In this document: piece by piece, positions 1-10,985 of the stretch
How the letters are laid out: the number at the start of each line of letters is the position of its first letter
Position numbering within the stretch: the stretch's first letter is position 1
NCBI GenBank assembly: GCA_030247855.1
Contig: JAPDRN010000019.1
Location: 1-64,000, forward strand
DNA from: Knufia peltigerae
Lineage: Eukaryota > Ascomycota > Eurotiomycetes > Chaetothyriales > Trichomeriaceae
Direction: 5' to 3'
DNA length: 64,000 bases
The notes under the pieces: model-generated
The model's input: only the letters and a program-made list of their open reading frames with translations
Databases searched by the model: none
Told to the model about the DNA's origin: nothing
Program-made: the position numbers and the translations under genes

Positions 1-115
1 TTTTTGTTGTTGTTGTTTTTGTTGTTTTTGTGGGTGTTGTCGTTGGATTTGGTGGATGAGGTGGTGGAGGAGGAGGAGGAGGATGATGATGGTGATGATG
101 ATGAAGAACCTGGAC
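1..115. repeat. simple-sequence repeats (TTG, GGA, GAT runs)
   Basis: Low-complexity DNA: TTG/TTTTTG units at the very start, then a GGA run followed by GAT/GATGAT units to about 110. It is a microsatellite-like tract with no coding meaning visible. Confidence 0.85.
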
Positions 116-2056
116 ACTACTACGAGTAGTTGCATATCTGGGCGATGAACCGTCAGTTTCTTGACAGAGACAACCGAACGGTCAAGCTGTCAATGATGAT
201 AGCTCGGGTTGTGGACCATGATCTTTGAGTCAATCGCCAAAGTTTGCATATATCCCGTCACACCTTTGACCTATGGCAATCCAAAGGTAAACCGACTCTT
301 CTGTTGAGATTCATTTGTTTTTCTTCCGGGGTGTCTGTCCTCTAGCAATCTTTGAGAAACCCAATGAGGAAAAATAGACGGCAACCCATGGGAACGGTGG
401 GCCGAGTCTTGATAGCTGAGGTAGTTCTTCGGAAATATTCAATCCCATTAACAAGCTAGCTAGGCATGTCTTTTGGTCTCAAGCAGCATCATAGAGAATG
501 TGTGTCCGAGGAGCAGCACCTCGCCGAGAGGGTCTGCAAGTATGGACAAAAGGTGGTCTCCTCCATGGGCTCGATTGCAGATGTCAAGATGCCAATTTTT
601 GTCAGAGATGGTCAGCTCATCAGTAATTCAATTGAGCGGTGACCTCGGCTGCTGTAGCCAGTACGACTACTCCTAGACGTGCATACCAGAGTGACCCAGG
701 CAAGGGGAAAGTCTTGGTGCGTTGCTCGTACATGCTTTTGCGTATCCTTTGGTCGAGTCCATATCCGCGAAAGACTTACAGGGTATAAGGAACCGGCGTC
801 CTCCAAACTTCGGCTATCAAAAAGGCGATCGTCACGAGATGTGAGCTGGGTCGAATAAGATACTGTGTACTCCCGTACTCCGTATGGGACCAACAAGAGA
901 CTTGACGATCGAGGATTGGGACTCGTAACGCCATGAGAGGAAAAGCCTGTCAGAGACAACGGGCCGGCTCTTTCTTTGAACAGCTTCTGGCGCTACTCGT
1001 AGATGGATGAAGGTGTTGGAAGTATCCGTACTCCCGTAGCCTGTATCCCATACCTTGGAACCCCCTCCATAATCGTAGTAGCAGTTGTGAGTGGCCGGTC
1101 GTTCTCCGTATGTAGGTCCCGAACAGCAAAACGTCTTTCCTTCAACCTATGTACAGATAGTAGACCGATCCTCCGACGATCGACGACTAGTGGACTTGGC
1201 CACATTAGCATGACACAAATGGCCAGGCCCGAACCAGTGGTGATTGTCAGATCTGGTGGGAATTTGTTATTGCTTGTTCGGAGTTTGGAAAGGAGGCGAA
1301 ATCTCCAAAGAATCCGAAAGAGAAAAAAAGAGTGATGACTGCAGCCTGATGGTCTGTGTCAGTTTCACTAGTTGGTCACAATTCAAACAAACCACTTCGT
1401 ACTGTTCTGTATCTCCAAGGATCGCTGTTACGGAGCACAACAGGTTTGGAATTGACTGACGCCCACTGTCAACAACCTCTCAACCCATTCACTGCCACAT
1501 CACCTCGTATACGGGTACGATTACGACTAGCAGCATCAGTCCCTCCAACATCCTCCTCGTACTCCCACCCTCACCACCAAAAGAGAAGATCCCTGTCATA
1601 CGAATCTCTCGACAGTAATACAACATCAACATCAATACGAGCCTCATCCTCTGGACCCGCCCATACCGGCGCCGCATTGCAGTCAGCAGGGGAGGTGTTT
1701 CAAACCATCCCTCTTTGGTCTATCACTGCGACAACTTTTGCATCAACCCCGTCCGCCCGCCGCCTTGTCCAGCAACACCTTCTCGAAAACGTCACGAAAG
1801 GCTCTTGTGGCCTTCCAGCGGATCACCCTTGAACCTCACCATTTACGGATCGCGCTTTGAGGCACTGTTGGAGCCGCCGCATCTTCTATGTCGAAACCAT
1901 TCTAGCGCATGTCGCCGGTGGTCACTGACATCCTTGCAAAGCCCGCCGTCTGTTTGACTGCAGTGTCCGCATCTCAGTGTCGTCGACTCCTCAGCCCCCC
2001 TCCCGGCCTGACACACATAGCACCTTACTGCTCCGCACTGTTTTCTTACATACATC
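1..2056. other. intergenic region, left edge
   Basis: No supported gene. The first ~115 bases are simple-sequence DNA. The rest is ordinary intergenic sequence with several short open frames that have no recognisable protein content. A TACTCCGTA motif of the dispersed intergenic family lies near 875. The last few hundred bases, C-rich on the + strand, should hold the promoter and leader of the phosducin-like gene that starts at 2057. Confidence 0.6.
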
Positions 2057-3009
2057 ATGGCCGACCTCGCTCGAGAAGAGGCTGATCGCTACTTCTCTCA
2101 CCAAGACCATTCTGCCTCTCATCCCGAGGATATTGACGACTCAGATCGGTCTTCAGATCATCGACCCCAGTCTCCAGATCAAGCCTATCATTCTGATCCG
2201 GGCACCGACGACGACGACGCCGACGCCACAAACATGGCCACCATGACGACCACCAGGACAAGCTACCATCTACCCTCCCAGGCACACTTCGCCAACACGG
2301 GCCCGAAGGGTGTCATTGCTGATGCCCAGTCCTTCGCCCGTGCCAAACAAACGACATTTCGCCAACGGATAGCAAGCTTCGCCGGCAACTTGACCTCCTC
2401 CCATAAGCCCTCGGGTAGCCTGTCAGAAAAGCCCAACAAGAGGAAAAGTATCTTTAGCACCTCGCCGAAATCAAATTCGTCGGGATCTGAACAACTGACC
2501 CTCTCCGACGACGAAGCCGACTCGGATTTTATGAAGACATGGCGGGAGAACCGCCTGGCCGAGTTGTCTTCGCAGTCACAATCCGCGTATAACTCTCAAA
2601 AGAGACAATACCCGAGCCAACGGTCGTGGGGGACGTTCTACGAAGTTGATGCCAGTGGCTACCTGGATGCCATCGAGAAGGTCTCGGACGACACCGTCGT
2701 GGTGGTCATGATCCACGACCCTCTGTCCACCGCCAGCGCAGAGGTCGAGGATGAGTTGAGCACTCTGGCTTATAAACACAACAAGACTCACTTTATACGG
2801 CTGCACCACGAGGTTGCAGAAATGGAGACCGTCGAGGTCCCTGCCGTACTGGCTTACCGAGGTGGCGACGTCTTCGCCACCATATCCGGTGCAAAGGCTG
2901 AAGGGTTGGAAGGAGTGCTGATACGGTATGTGTGCTTTTGGATCTTTGGTGGACTTGTCGCCGTGAAGATCACACGACTAACAAACGTCACAGGAATCGT
3001 GTGCTATGA
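2057..3009 (+). CDS. phosducin-like protein (G-beta-gamma chaperone, BDM-1/PhnA type)
   Basis: Phosducin-family protein that binds G-beta-gamma and assists its folding or signalling in the cytosol. Exons 2057-2925 and 2994-3009; the 68-bp intron has a GTATGT donor, a CTAAC branch and a CACAG acceptor. Splicing replaces a readthrough tail with a short R-N-R-V-L ending, giving 294 residues. The acidic, low-complexity N-terminus is followed at residues 81-90 by TGPKGVIADA, close to the TGPKGVI-D signature of the phosducin G-beta-binding helix. A thioredoxin-like fold without a CxxC active site covers about 190-285 (WGTFYEV, then YRGGDVFATISG). Family assignment is firm. The choice between BDM-1/PhnA and another phosducin subclass is inference. 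A G-beta gene lies 22 kb downstream. Confidence 0.85.
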
Positions 3010-5078
3010 GTATTATTATTGCTTCATACTCATTTGAGTCTGGGAACGGGAGAATTTTACTCATTTCCTTGACAACCATTCGGGCAGCATCCTGCTGGGT
3101 ATCCCACGAACGTTTCTCCGGAGACATGCTATCATACTGAATCGAATCCGTCGACTTGGGATGTGGGTCGTCCTTTGTCTCCGCGAGCTGCACTATTCAG
3201 ATGCCTTCGTCGATCGGTTGCTTCGGCCCCCGCGTTTGGTACATGTCTACGTGTAGACAGTACAACGGATGCTCTCCGCTTACAATGTTTTCTCAGCGGG
3301 CCTACCGAGCTGTTTTTGTCTCTTGAACGAAGCAAGCTCCTATCATAGGACGGTCGTGTGGAGTCTCGAGCAGATGCCTTCTTCCAGAAGGATTACATGT
3401 TTTTTCTTCCCTCCAAGCAAAAGTGCTTGGAGGTTTGGAATGTGCGCCCACCACACCCTCACACTGCCAGCCAGCCAGCCAGATTTGGACGAAACCAATG
3501 ATCCGGAAGGGAGGGAAGGGGGCGCTTATCAAAAGCCTCCCCACGAAGGCGTTCCTGGGAGGGGGGGGAAAGGCCTTTCCACCTGAGAGACTACTAGAAT
3601 AGTATATTGAGCTTGAAAATGTGTGAGAGAGAGGTCATGATTTACGAGGGTTATCACAGTAAAGGGGGGGCTACCATTTTCCAAATACAAAGTAGTCTTT
3701 TTTTAATTATCATCCACCTGGTACTATTATGGAGAGTACCTGCCCTGTTTCCCTGTTTCATAGTTGCACGCGTACCTAGGTTAGGTTTTTTTGTTCTTCC
3801 TCATGTCTGACCCGTTCTTGCGCCCGTATATACCTACGTAACATCGAGGTAGAGAGAGAATAATGAACCTGGGTACGGAGTAGCCGTATGCCCAAAATAC
3901 CAGACGTACACCTACGAAGGTACCTGTCTGTAACAGCACTGACGTGATGTCGCTGGAGAAAGTAAGAAAACCACAACACAGACAGACAGACAGAAGTGCA
4001 GAGAGACACATACATACTGTGGAAGTTTTCGTCTTCTTTACTTTCCCAGTTAGGTCTCCGCTAATACTCTTAAGAGCCCTGCAAGGTGCCCGATGTCTCT
4101 CCTACCTTTGCCACCGTCTGGTTCTCTCTCTCTCTCTCTCTCTCGCTTCGAACATTAAGAATACACCCAAAGTAGAAACACTGTTTTACGTAGAACAAGT
4201 TGACTGACTGATGAGGTTGTAATTTACCTACGTCATTCAGATTCGATGAGCACAGGAGACAAGTTTGAGAGTCAAGGAGGGCGCCGATTACTCCCTGGTA
4301 CGCGCGATAACAGTACACGACGGCAAGTGGCCCAACATACTGATGTACTCGATAGTTACGTATTCTTTTCCCCTATGTTGTAGTGACTGATGCATCCCTA
4401 GGGATCTATTTAGATGTTCTACTACGCTGGATCAGGGATCAGGCAGAAACCTTTGCCTACGGTGAATTGAAAGCACTGAAGGCGTCTTGCTCTACTTTTA
4501 TAACTGCGCATCAAGTCGTTTGATATTTCGTTCCGCCTTATAAAATGCATGCTCAGATTCATGCGCACAGAAGCAGAAAAGCCTCCCCATGTCGCGCCCT
4601 CGACTCTCGAGATAGTGGACCTGGCATGCACTTGTCCTGTTCCTTTCTACCCACCAAGAGCCTATGACCATGGAGAGTTACAACGCGGTCTCGATGCAAA
4701 AGTTCATGGTGAGTTCCAAGCCCTCAGAAGTTGCAATAAACCGTCCTCCTCCATCTGCTAGCAAGTATTTTGGTATCATCATATAACGTCGAAGAAAATG
4801 CGCAATGGCTTGTGTGTGTGATGCAGTTTACCACCCAAGTAACTTCTGATGCTGGGGAGGTGGTTAATTAAGGATCACGTTGGATGGCACAGAGAAGGCG
4901 GAGGTGCCCCTCATGCCATAAGACACAGGTTGAATAAAGGAATGATGAGGCGGCGTTGACGAACTGTTGTTACAATCCAGGTCCAGCGTGATCAAGCTTA
5001 TCGTCACTTGACTGCGACACGTGGAATGGCTAATCGAAGGGATTTCCGCTTGACCATTGGTTGGCCCAAGACTGCCTT
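3010..5078. other. intergenic region between convergent genes
   Basis: About 2 kb between the 3' ends of the phosducin-like gene and the TAF14 gene, too long for two 3' UTRs alone. It contains a CT microsatellite (about 4123-4144), a short GACA run near 3978-3992, one CCTAGG palindrome at 3775-3780 and a TACGGAGTA at about 3874. Open frames here are short and match nothing I recognise. Confidence 0.6.
4123..4144. repeat. (TC)n microsatellite
   Basis: Uninterrupted TC dinucleotide run of about 11 units in intergenic DNA. Confidence 0.9.
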
Positions 5079-6120
5079 CTATGCAGATGTCGAGATCGCG
5101 TTCATCTCGGTGGTGTAATCCCATAGCATCTTGATGAGATTCTCTGGAAGGGTATAGAGGTCGACGTGAAACTCTCCCTCTAAACGCGACACAGCGTCAG
5201 TGATCATGAAACCAAGTTGGAGTGAGGGTAGACACATACGCTCAACGTCATTTCGCATCCAAGAGTCCTCGCTCTTGTGGTCGTGTACCATCTGTACGAC
5301 GTGGAGTAGGGCGTCTTCACTAAGTCTCTGCAAGCCATCGGCCAGCTTGTCCATATCAATGGCCTTTCCATCACCGCCCTTCTTTTTCTTCTGAGTACCA
5401 GTGGCACCTATTTCACTGGTACGCTTCTTGCTGCTAGCATCGGCACCGTTGGCGGCAGGATCACCAGGAATAGATCCAGAGGTGCGAAGTGCTTCAAGAA
5501 GCGCACCCTTGGGGTTCTTGAAGGTGATGATTTGCTTTGTCTCGTAGTGGGGATTGGCAAAGTTCAAATCATGCGTGATGCTGTGAGTTTTACCGCCCAG
5601 ATCCTTCAACTCAATCACGAGCTCGAATTCACCCCATCCATCCTCGGCGACGCGAAATGGAGGCTTCTTATAGGCTGAACGTCCGTCAGTGTCATGCCAC
5701 AGACACAGCCGCAAAGGGCAGCGTGTACATACTTTGTCTCATCTTATCGCCGAAGGATTCGTGAAGAACATATGTCACGGACTCGAAGATGTCTGCGTCG
5801 AGCTCTTGCTTTGTGTCTGCATGAAGCAGAACAATTCTCATACTCCAATGGCGCAGAGGAAACCCCGCCACACCGCTGTCTGCACCAGGACTATAACAAC
5901 AATCAGTCTCACATACATTTCTTTGTTGAAGCGCAAGGTGTAGATCTTGCAGAAAAACTCGGCCCAGAGGGTAGCATGAGGAAAGGCAAGTGTGAGGTGC
6001 ACAACGGTGGCTTGACGTACATGATCTTCTGCTCGGTGATGATCTTAATAGATCGTTTGATCTGCGACAGTGTTAGATCCATGTCCTATGACTTGTCCGT
6101 ATCAAACTCACGTCAGGCAT
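5079..6120 (-). CDS. TAF14: YEATS-domain protein, TAF14 homologue
   Basis: Subunit shared by TFIID, TFIIF and chromatin remodellers in yeast; its YEATS domain reads acylated histone H3 lysines. Five exons on the minus strand: 6112-6120, 6021-6061, 5733-5890, 5240-5674, 5079-5179. They join to 744 nt (247 residues) with all phases closing. The first coding exon is only 9 nt (M-P-D). The YEATS domain spans about residues 10-125, including HESFGDKMRQ, then YKKPPFRVAEDGWGEFE with the conserved W-G-E-F acyl-pocket region. A low-complexity basic linker (KKKKGG) leads to a C-terminal ET-like domain around 180-245 (GEFHVDLYTLPENLIKMLWD). Intron 5180-5239 is needed to join NDVEQ to GEFHVD. Length and architecture fit TAF14 and not the longer YAF9 or SAS5 proteins. 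Confidence 0.9.
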
Positions 6121-6792
6121 GTTGGGCAAGAAACGATGGATGATATAGGAATGAGAGTTGCTTCTGGAGAAGGAGATCCGTTGACGCGCCAAACCCCAGG
6201 CGCAAATTCCACAGACTTGAGAGCCTGTAAGATCAAGAAATATGCGGGAAGAGACAGAGATCGTGCGGAAACGCCTTCAGAAGGATCTTTGGACGAAAAA
6301 GTAGGGGAAAAATATGAGGCTTGGTGAGGGCAAGGAGACAATAATCTTGAGTCGAACGGTTCGTGTCTGGTGATGAATGACTTGCGCGAAGTGCCACGCC
6401 GCATGGAGGGACCCAGTGCTGAGGAATCTTTATGCGGGGTCCAGAAGGGCAAGTCGGCCGAATCACTAAGCACGTTGGGGTTAGCTACAACGAAATAGTC
6501 TCCTTTCCTTAATTCAGTAAAGCGTCAGGAACATGAAAGAGAGACCTTCAGCAGCTTTACAAAATCTTGCCGAGATTTATTGCTGGCTTGGGGGCAGGCT
6601 TCCATCTATCTAAGCCTGGAAGCTACTATGGGGGTTTAGTTTTCATCGGGGTTATCAACGCTCATCTTCAACCTATTCCTTCGTAAATAGTCGCATTCAC
6701 CTTCGACTTTGCATAGAATGGTCCAGGTTCGCATGCAGAATATCATGATATCAACAAACACAGCATTCCGTGATCGCTCAGATGCAAACAAC
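6121..6792. other. intergenic spacer between co-oriented genes
   Basis: Upstream region of the TAF14 gene and downstream region of the RanBP1 gene, both on the minus strand. No coding sequence or repeat is recognised. The promoter of TAF14 should lie here. Confidence 0.6.
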
Positions 6793-7759
6793 TCATGACT
6801 TCTGGAATAGTGCCTCGTTGTCCTGTTGAGCCTTGATGAAAGCTTCCTTGAAGAGGTTGGCATCTGTTTCAAATCAGTACTGCTCAAAACGCCCAGAGGA
6901 ATCGATCCTTACTGTCACTGTTGCCGAAGCGGATGGCCAATGTCTGAGCCTCAGGTTCGCCTTCACTGACATCTGCAGCAACGTTCCAAACCCAACTGCG
7001 ATCACTGCCGACATTGGGAGAGAGCTTCATGTCAGGGGTCACTAGACAAGTTAACAATAGATCTGGCAGAGGTCAGGGTCTGAGTGTAGCTTACCATAGT
7101 GGTTGGCGCAGACCTTAAGGGTCTTGTCACGTCGCATGACCAGTCTTGTCTTGCCGTTCTCCTTGTGCTTCAGCAGTCGAACGTCACCAGTGCCTCGCTC
7201 CTTCCATTCTCTTGAGTCACGGTCAAACTTGAAGAGTTTAGCACGCATCTTGAAGGTTTGCTCCTCCGATTCCTCGTTGGTCTTTGTATCAATCTTCTCG
7301 GTGAGGCGAACGACGGGCTCGAACTCGACATCAGCTTCTTCTTCCTCGGCCTTGTCCTGTAGAGGCACGTCAATCAGAGAATGCTCTGTGGGTCCCATGT
7401 CGGGACATCCTTACCTCTTCGTTATCGTCTTTCTTTGCCTTGGAACTGCCGCTCGGCTCATCTTTTGCTTCATCTTCCTCCTCGACCTTGCGATCTTTCT
7501 TTGCACCCCCGCCAAACATGGAGAAAACCGAGTCCTTGACTCCAGTGGCTGCGGCAGAGGCTGTGCTGGCTGCAGTGCTGGCCGCATTGGCAGCAGTCTC
7601 GGTCACCGAGGAGGACTTGTCTTCACCAGCGGGAGCCTCAGTTGAGGGATCACCCAATGGGTTCTGGGCTAGTTTGGTTTCATGTTCGGCCAGTCTTGGT
7701 GCAGAGGATGCAGTTTGGTCTGCAGACGGGGTTGGTTTGACTTCGGTTGCGTCCGACAT
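6793..7759 (-). CDS. YRB1: Ran-specific GTPase-activating protein 1 (RanBP1)
   Basis: Cytosolic Ran-GTP-binding co-activator of RanGAP, needed to release nuclear export and import complexes. Four exons: 7415-7759, 7095-7356, 6913-7041, 6793-6863, joining to 807 nt (268 residues) with matching phases. The N-terminal ~115 residues are Ala/Ser/Thr-rich and acidic to basic low complexity. The RanBD1 domain follows at about 125-255, with FEPVVRLTEKIDTKTNEESE, then KMRAKLFKFD, WKERGTGDVRLLKHK, RLVMRRDKTLKVCANHYV and WVWNVAADVSEGEPE. These are the hallmark strands of the Ran-binding domain. The start is the ATG at 7757-7759. It is divergent from the SAF1-like gene, with 624 bp between the two starts. 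Confidence 0.95.
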
Positions 7760-8383
7760 TGTCGCGGTCAGACAGTGGATGGCACAGTGAAAATCGGAGA
7801 TGGTCGAGAGAAGAATATGGGCGCAGGTATGATGGAGGAGAGAGAAGCGGTAGACTATTGAGATTATTATCAGTCAGAATCAAGGACTTCAAACAAATGG
7901 GTGAACGTGAGGTGTTATTTGCTGGCTAAACCCCACCTTTTGAAATGTTTCCACGGCGAGCTCTGACCGGGGAGAATTCTCTAGTGATCTGAGAGTGTGT
8001 ATGATGGTGTGTGCTTCGCTCTCTGTCCTTCGTTTGCTGCGAATTGTCTGCAGCCCAAAAACTGTCCATCGCCGCCTCTTGTAGCCGACGCCAAGAGAAT
8101 CAGTGGCTTCCAGTGCATGGTGCAGGTGCCTCTTGCCTCCTTTGACTCGGTGCCTGCCCTCGTACCACTTTTGCCTCTGACATCACTGCGTATGTCACAC
8201 CGTCAACTTTGTCTCCCTCACTCACTTTGAGTATCAGGCTGACAACAAGCGATACATAACCTAGGTACCTAAGGCAACAATTACACCAAGTTATTCCTCA
8301 GTGCACGAACTTGAAATGCTCTCCTCTCATTATCCATGAACAACTAGGCTTCTTCTTTCTCTAATCTCCCTTTGTTGCCCAAG
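7760..8383. promoter_or_regulatory. divergent promoter region, RanBP1 / SAF1-like
   Basis: Shared upstream DNA of two divergently transcribed genes. It contains a CCTAGG palindrome at 8260-8265, within an AACCTAGGTACCTAAGG stretch of the dispersed intergenic motif type. No specific factor site is recognised. Confidence 0.5.
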
Positions 8384-10501
8384 ATGCTTCTCCCAGAACT
8401 ACCTCAAGATGTCCTTTCACTTATTTTGTCTCATCTTGCACCCAGAGACTACCTTGCTTTCTGTCAGGTATCCAATGCAATCTATTCAGAGTATCGACAA
8501 GACTCATTGTACTGGCGGACCCAAACCTCCATCACCTTCCGCCTCCCCATCAGTCCCTTGCTTGCTGCCGATGGCCCTCGCTGGTATTGGCTATACAAGC
8601 GTCTGAAGACCCAGACTGAACTTTATACCTGGGGTCAAGGAGTCCGAAATAACTTGGGTCCTGCCAGAGCTCTTCCAAGCTTCGCTCCCCATCCACCCTT
8701 CAGGGGACCGAATCCAGCACGGAGTCCCCTTACCAACATCCCCAATCGCCCTCGTCTAAGGCAGCTTCCACGACCTTATCCACGCCAGATCTTCCGGAGA
8801 GTTTCATCCAACTGGCCAACAGAAACTCATGTTCCAGATGAAGTGGGAGTCATTGTCGACCTCCAATGCGGAGGTTGGTCAACCACTATTCTTTCCTCAA
8901 AAGGCAGACTCTACACCGTTGGCATCATTGATTCCATGAATGGGATTCCCGTAGGCCAGTCTAGGCAAGACTTCACAATGCTTGAGTATATTACACAAAG
9001 CACCTCGGCAGTACGCCAATTTTCGTCCGGGAGACGACACATACTGGCTCTGACAGATGATGGAGAAATTATTTCGTGGGATCGTATTGATGCCAAGGGA
9101 TTGAAGGTATTTCCGAGAAGCGGTAGAGACTTTGGCGGAAAACCTATCAAGGTATCTGCCGGCTGGGCAGAAAGCTCAGCTTACGTACCTGAGGCTGGGA
9201 TCATATTCTGGGACCCTGTTCGAAACAATCAAAGTGATGACATGGACGACAGCATTCATGTGAAAGAGAAACTAATTCCAGGGACGGCAAGGAAACGTAC
9301 AGAGAATGGCTACATTGAGATCACGAAGCATGTCATATTGACGAATTTCGCGGTTTGGATCACCAGTGACTCGAAAATATATGCATGTGATCTGCATGTT
9401 GATAGCGCCGAGCAAGACGCACCGACGGGGACTCCTTTTGAGGTTCCTGGTTTTAGTGGAGATAACAGCGAGCTCAAGGATATTCAAGGCCAATTCGAGA
9501 AGTTTGCTGTCTTCACTGCATCAGGCAAAGTCATTTCAGGAGATGTTCAATACCTGAGACGATGTGCGGAAGTTGGGTCCAACTTGATACTGGCAGAACT
9601 TCTACCCTCAAAGCCACGAGACATTCCAGCACTGCAGCACACAGGGGTTATCGGTCTAGCCTACGGCGACTATCACTACCATGCTCTGCATGTCAACGGG
9701 AAGATCACTTCATACGGGACGGAATCAAAACAATGCGGATCCTTAGGCCTCGGACATTATGAGGAAGGCGCAAAATTTCGTGGTCTCTTCCGTGAACGAG
9801 CTCTGCCTCAAGTGGATGCCTGTCTCACTCCAGCAGCTTATCTCCGAGGTCGTCAAGTGTGGTTCGAACCTGAACTTAGGGATTGGCTTAAATGGCTTCA
9901 AGACTCATCGCTACGTCCTCTGGTCGAGTCAAGCCACCAAGAGCGGTCAGAGAGTCAGGCATGGACTGAGCATCCTCGAAACTTTGCTGACATCTTGAAT
10001 GGAGAGGCACAGGCCGCTTTTAGTGAATGGGTGGAACAAGAGGGACGGCATTGGGAAGAAGGGCCGGCGGCGTCGCGAACATCTCTTTCTGCACCCGAAG
10101 ACCATGCTCCAAAAAAGCAGGAATCAGGTGACTACGTAAACCTCGGTGCATACTTCGTAATTGCCGTTGCGGCTGCAGGTTGGCATAGCGGTGCGCTGGT
10201 CCTCAAAGACGAAGAGAAGGCGTGGGAGGTCCGCAACCTGTGGGTCGTGCCGAAACGCCACGGTGATCACGAAGATCACGAAGATCATACGAAGTCGATG
10301 CCTGGCGCCTTCCAACATCTTGATGTTGGTGAAGACGAAGAATACATCTTTCAAAACGAAGGGTTTCCCAGGGTGCAATTACCCAACGGGACAGAACTTC
10401 CTGGACCAGGTGAACTGAGGCCTTGGAGAGACGGTATGCCTACGATGCAGGACATGGGGCTGGGTCAGGATGAGCCTCAGAATGTCTGGTTAGGAGCGTG
10501 A
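8384..10501 (+). CDS. SAF1: F-box and RCC1-repeat protein (SAF1-like SCF adaptor)
   Basis: Probable substrate receptor of an SCF ubiquitin ligase. The single exon encodes 705 residues from ATG 8384; the open frame extends 12 nt upstream but only through TTG codons. An F-box occupies about residues 5-45 (LPELPQDVLSLILSHLAPRD, then LYWRTQT), the Skp1-binding module. The rest carries degenerate RCC1-type blades: LYTWGQGVRNNLGP near 85, LQCGGWSTTILSSKGRLYTVG near 165, FSSGRRHILALTDDGEIISW near 215, and GLAYGDYHYHALHVNGKITS with GSLGLGHY near 435-460. The F-box plus RCC1 architecture is that of yeast Saf1, which targets adenine deaminase Aah1 on entry to quiescence. That the substrate is conserved here is inference. 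The C-terminal ~150 residues are hydrophilic. Confidence 0.88.
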   Translation: MLLPELPQDVLSLILSHLAPRDYLAFCQVSNAIYSEYRQDSLYWRTQTSITFRLPISPLLAADGPRWYWLYKRLKTQTELYTWGQGVRNNLGPARALPSFAPHPPFRGPNPARSPLTNIPNRPRLRQLPRPYPRQIFRRVSSNWPTETHVPDEVGVIVDLQCGGWSTTILSSKGRLYTVGIIDSMNGIPVGQSRQDFTMLEYITQSTSAVRQFSSGRRHILALTDDGEIISWDRIDAKGLKVFPRSGRDFGGKPIKVSAGWAESSAYVPEAGIIFWDPVRNNQSDDMDDSIHVKEKLIPGTARKRTENGYIEITKHVILTNFAVWITSDSKIYACDLHVDSAEQDAPTGTPFEVPGFSGDNSELKDIQGQFEKFAVFTASGKVISGDVQYLRRCAEVGSNLILAELLPSKPRDIPALQHTGVIGLAYGDYHYHALHVNGKITSYGTESKQCGSLGLGHYEEGAKFRGLFRERALPQVDACLTPAAYLRGRQVWFEPELRDWLKWLQDSSLRPLVESSHQERSESQAWTEHPRNFADILNGEAQAAFSEWVEQEGRHWEEGPAASRTSLSAPEDHAPKKQESGDYVNLGAYFVIAVAAAGWHSGALVLKDEEKAWEVRNLWVVPKRHGDHEDHEDHTKSMPGAFQHLDVGEDEEYIFQNEGFPRVQLPNGTELPGPGELRPWRDGMPTMQDMGLGQDEPQNVWLGA

Positions 10502-10985
10502 TACCAAGATTCAGCAGCCCTATTGATCCGTAACTTACCTTCGTTGCGGGTTCGGGGTGGGCGTTAATTGCGAGGTGGATGAGACGAAGCAATGGAACTG
10601 AAACATACCTAGGTAAGAATTGAGACGTGCTTATGGAGTACTTCGTAAAAATACACAAGTACCACGATGTTTATGATTGAAATATACCTTATGTATAGAT
10701 ATACGGCGCTACGGCCAAGAGGAAAATGTGGACAATAAGAGAATCGAGAACAATATTTTCTTGCTTTTGATGTTTGGGATTGAGAGATGCATGCATTTCT
10801 TTGGTTTTAGAGGGGAACCTACCCAGGTAATCAAAAACAAAGACGCCCGGATATCATTCTCTACGAGTTTTCACCATTTCGCTTGCCAAAAGTCAGGATG
10901 CCCCCCTCCCTACGATGCATCCATTCACCATGCCGATAAAGAAATGCAATGCGCTCCCCCTATAAACAACAAATTGAGCCCCTGG
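10502..10985. other. intergenic region between convergent genes
   Basis: 3' flanks of the SAF1-like and EamA-transporter genes. It contains a CCTAGG palindrome at 10608-10613 and a GGAGTACTTCGTA stretch just downstream. Nothing else is recognised. Confidence 0.6.

Noticed and set aside
1..115. Telomere-like repeat at the left edge
   Set aside because: Units are TTG/GGA/GAT and irregular, not TTAGGG.
8372..8383. Upstream extension of the SAF1-like frame
   Set aside because: Begins with TTG codons; the first ATG at 8384 is the natural start right before the F-box.
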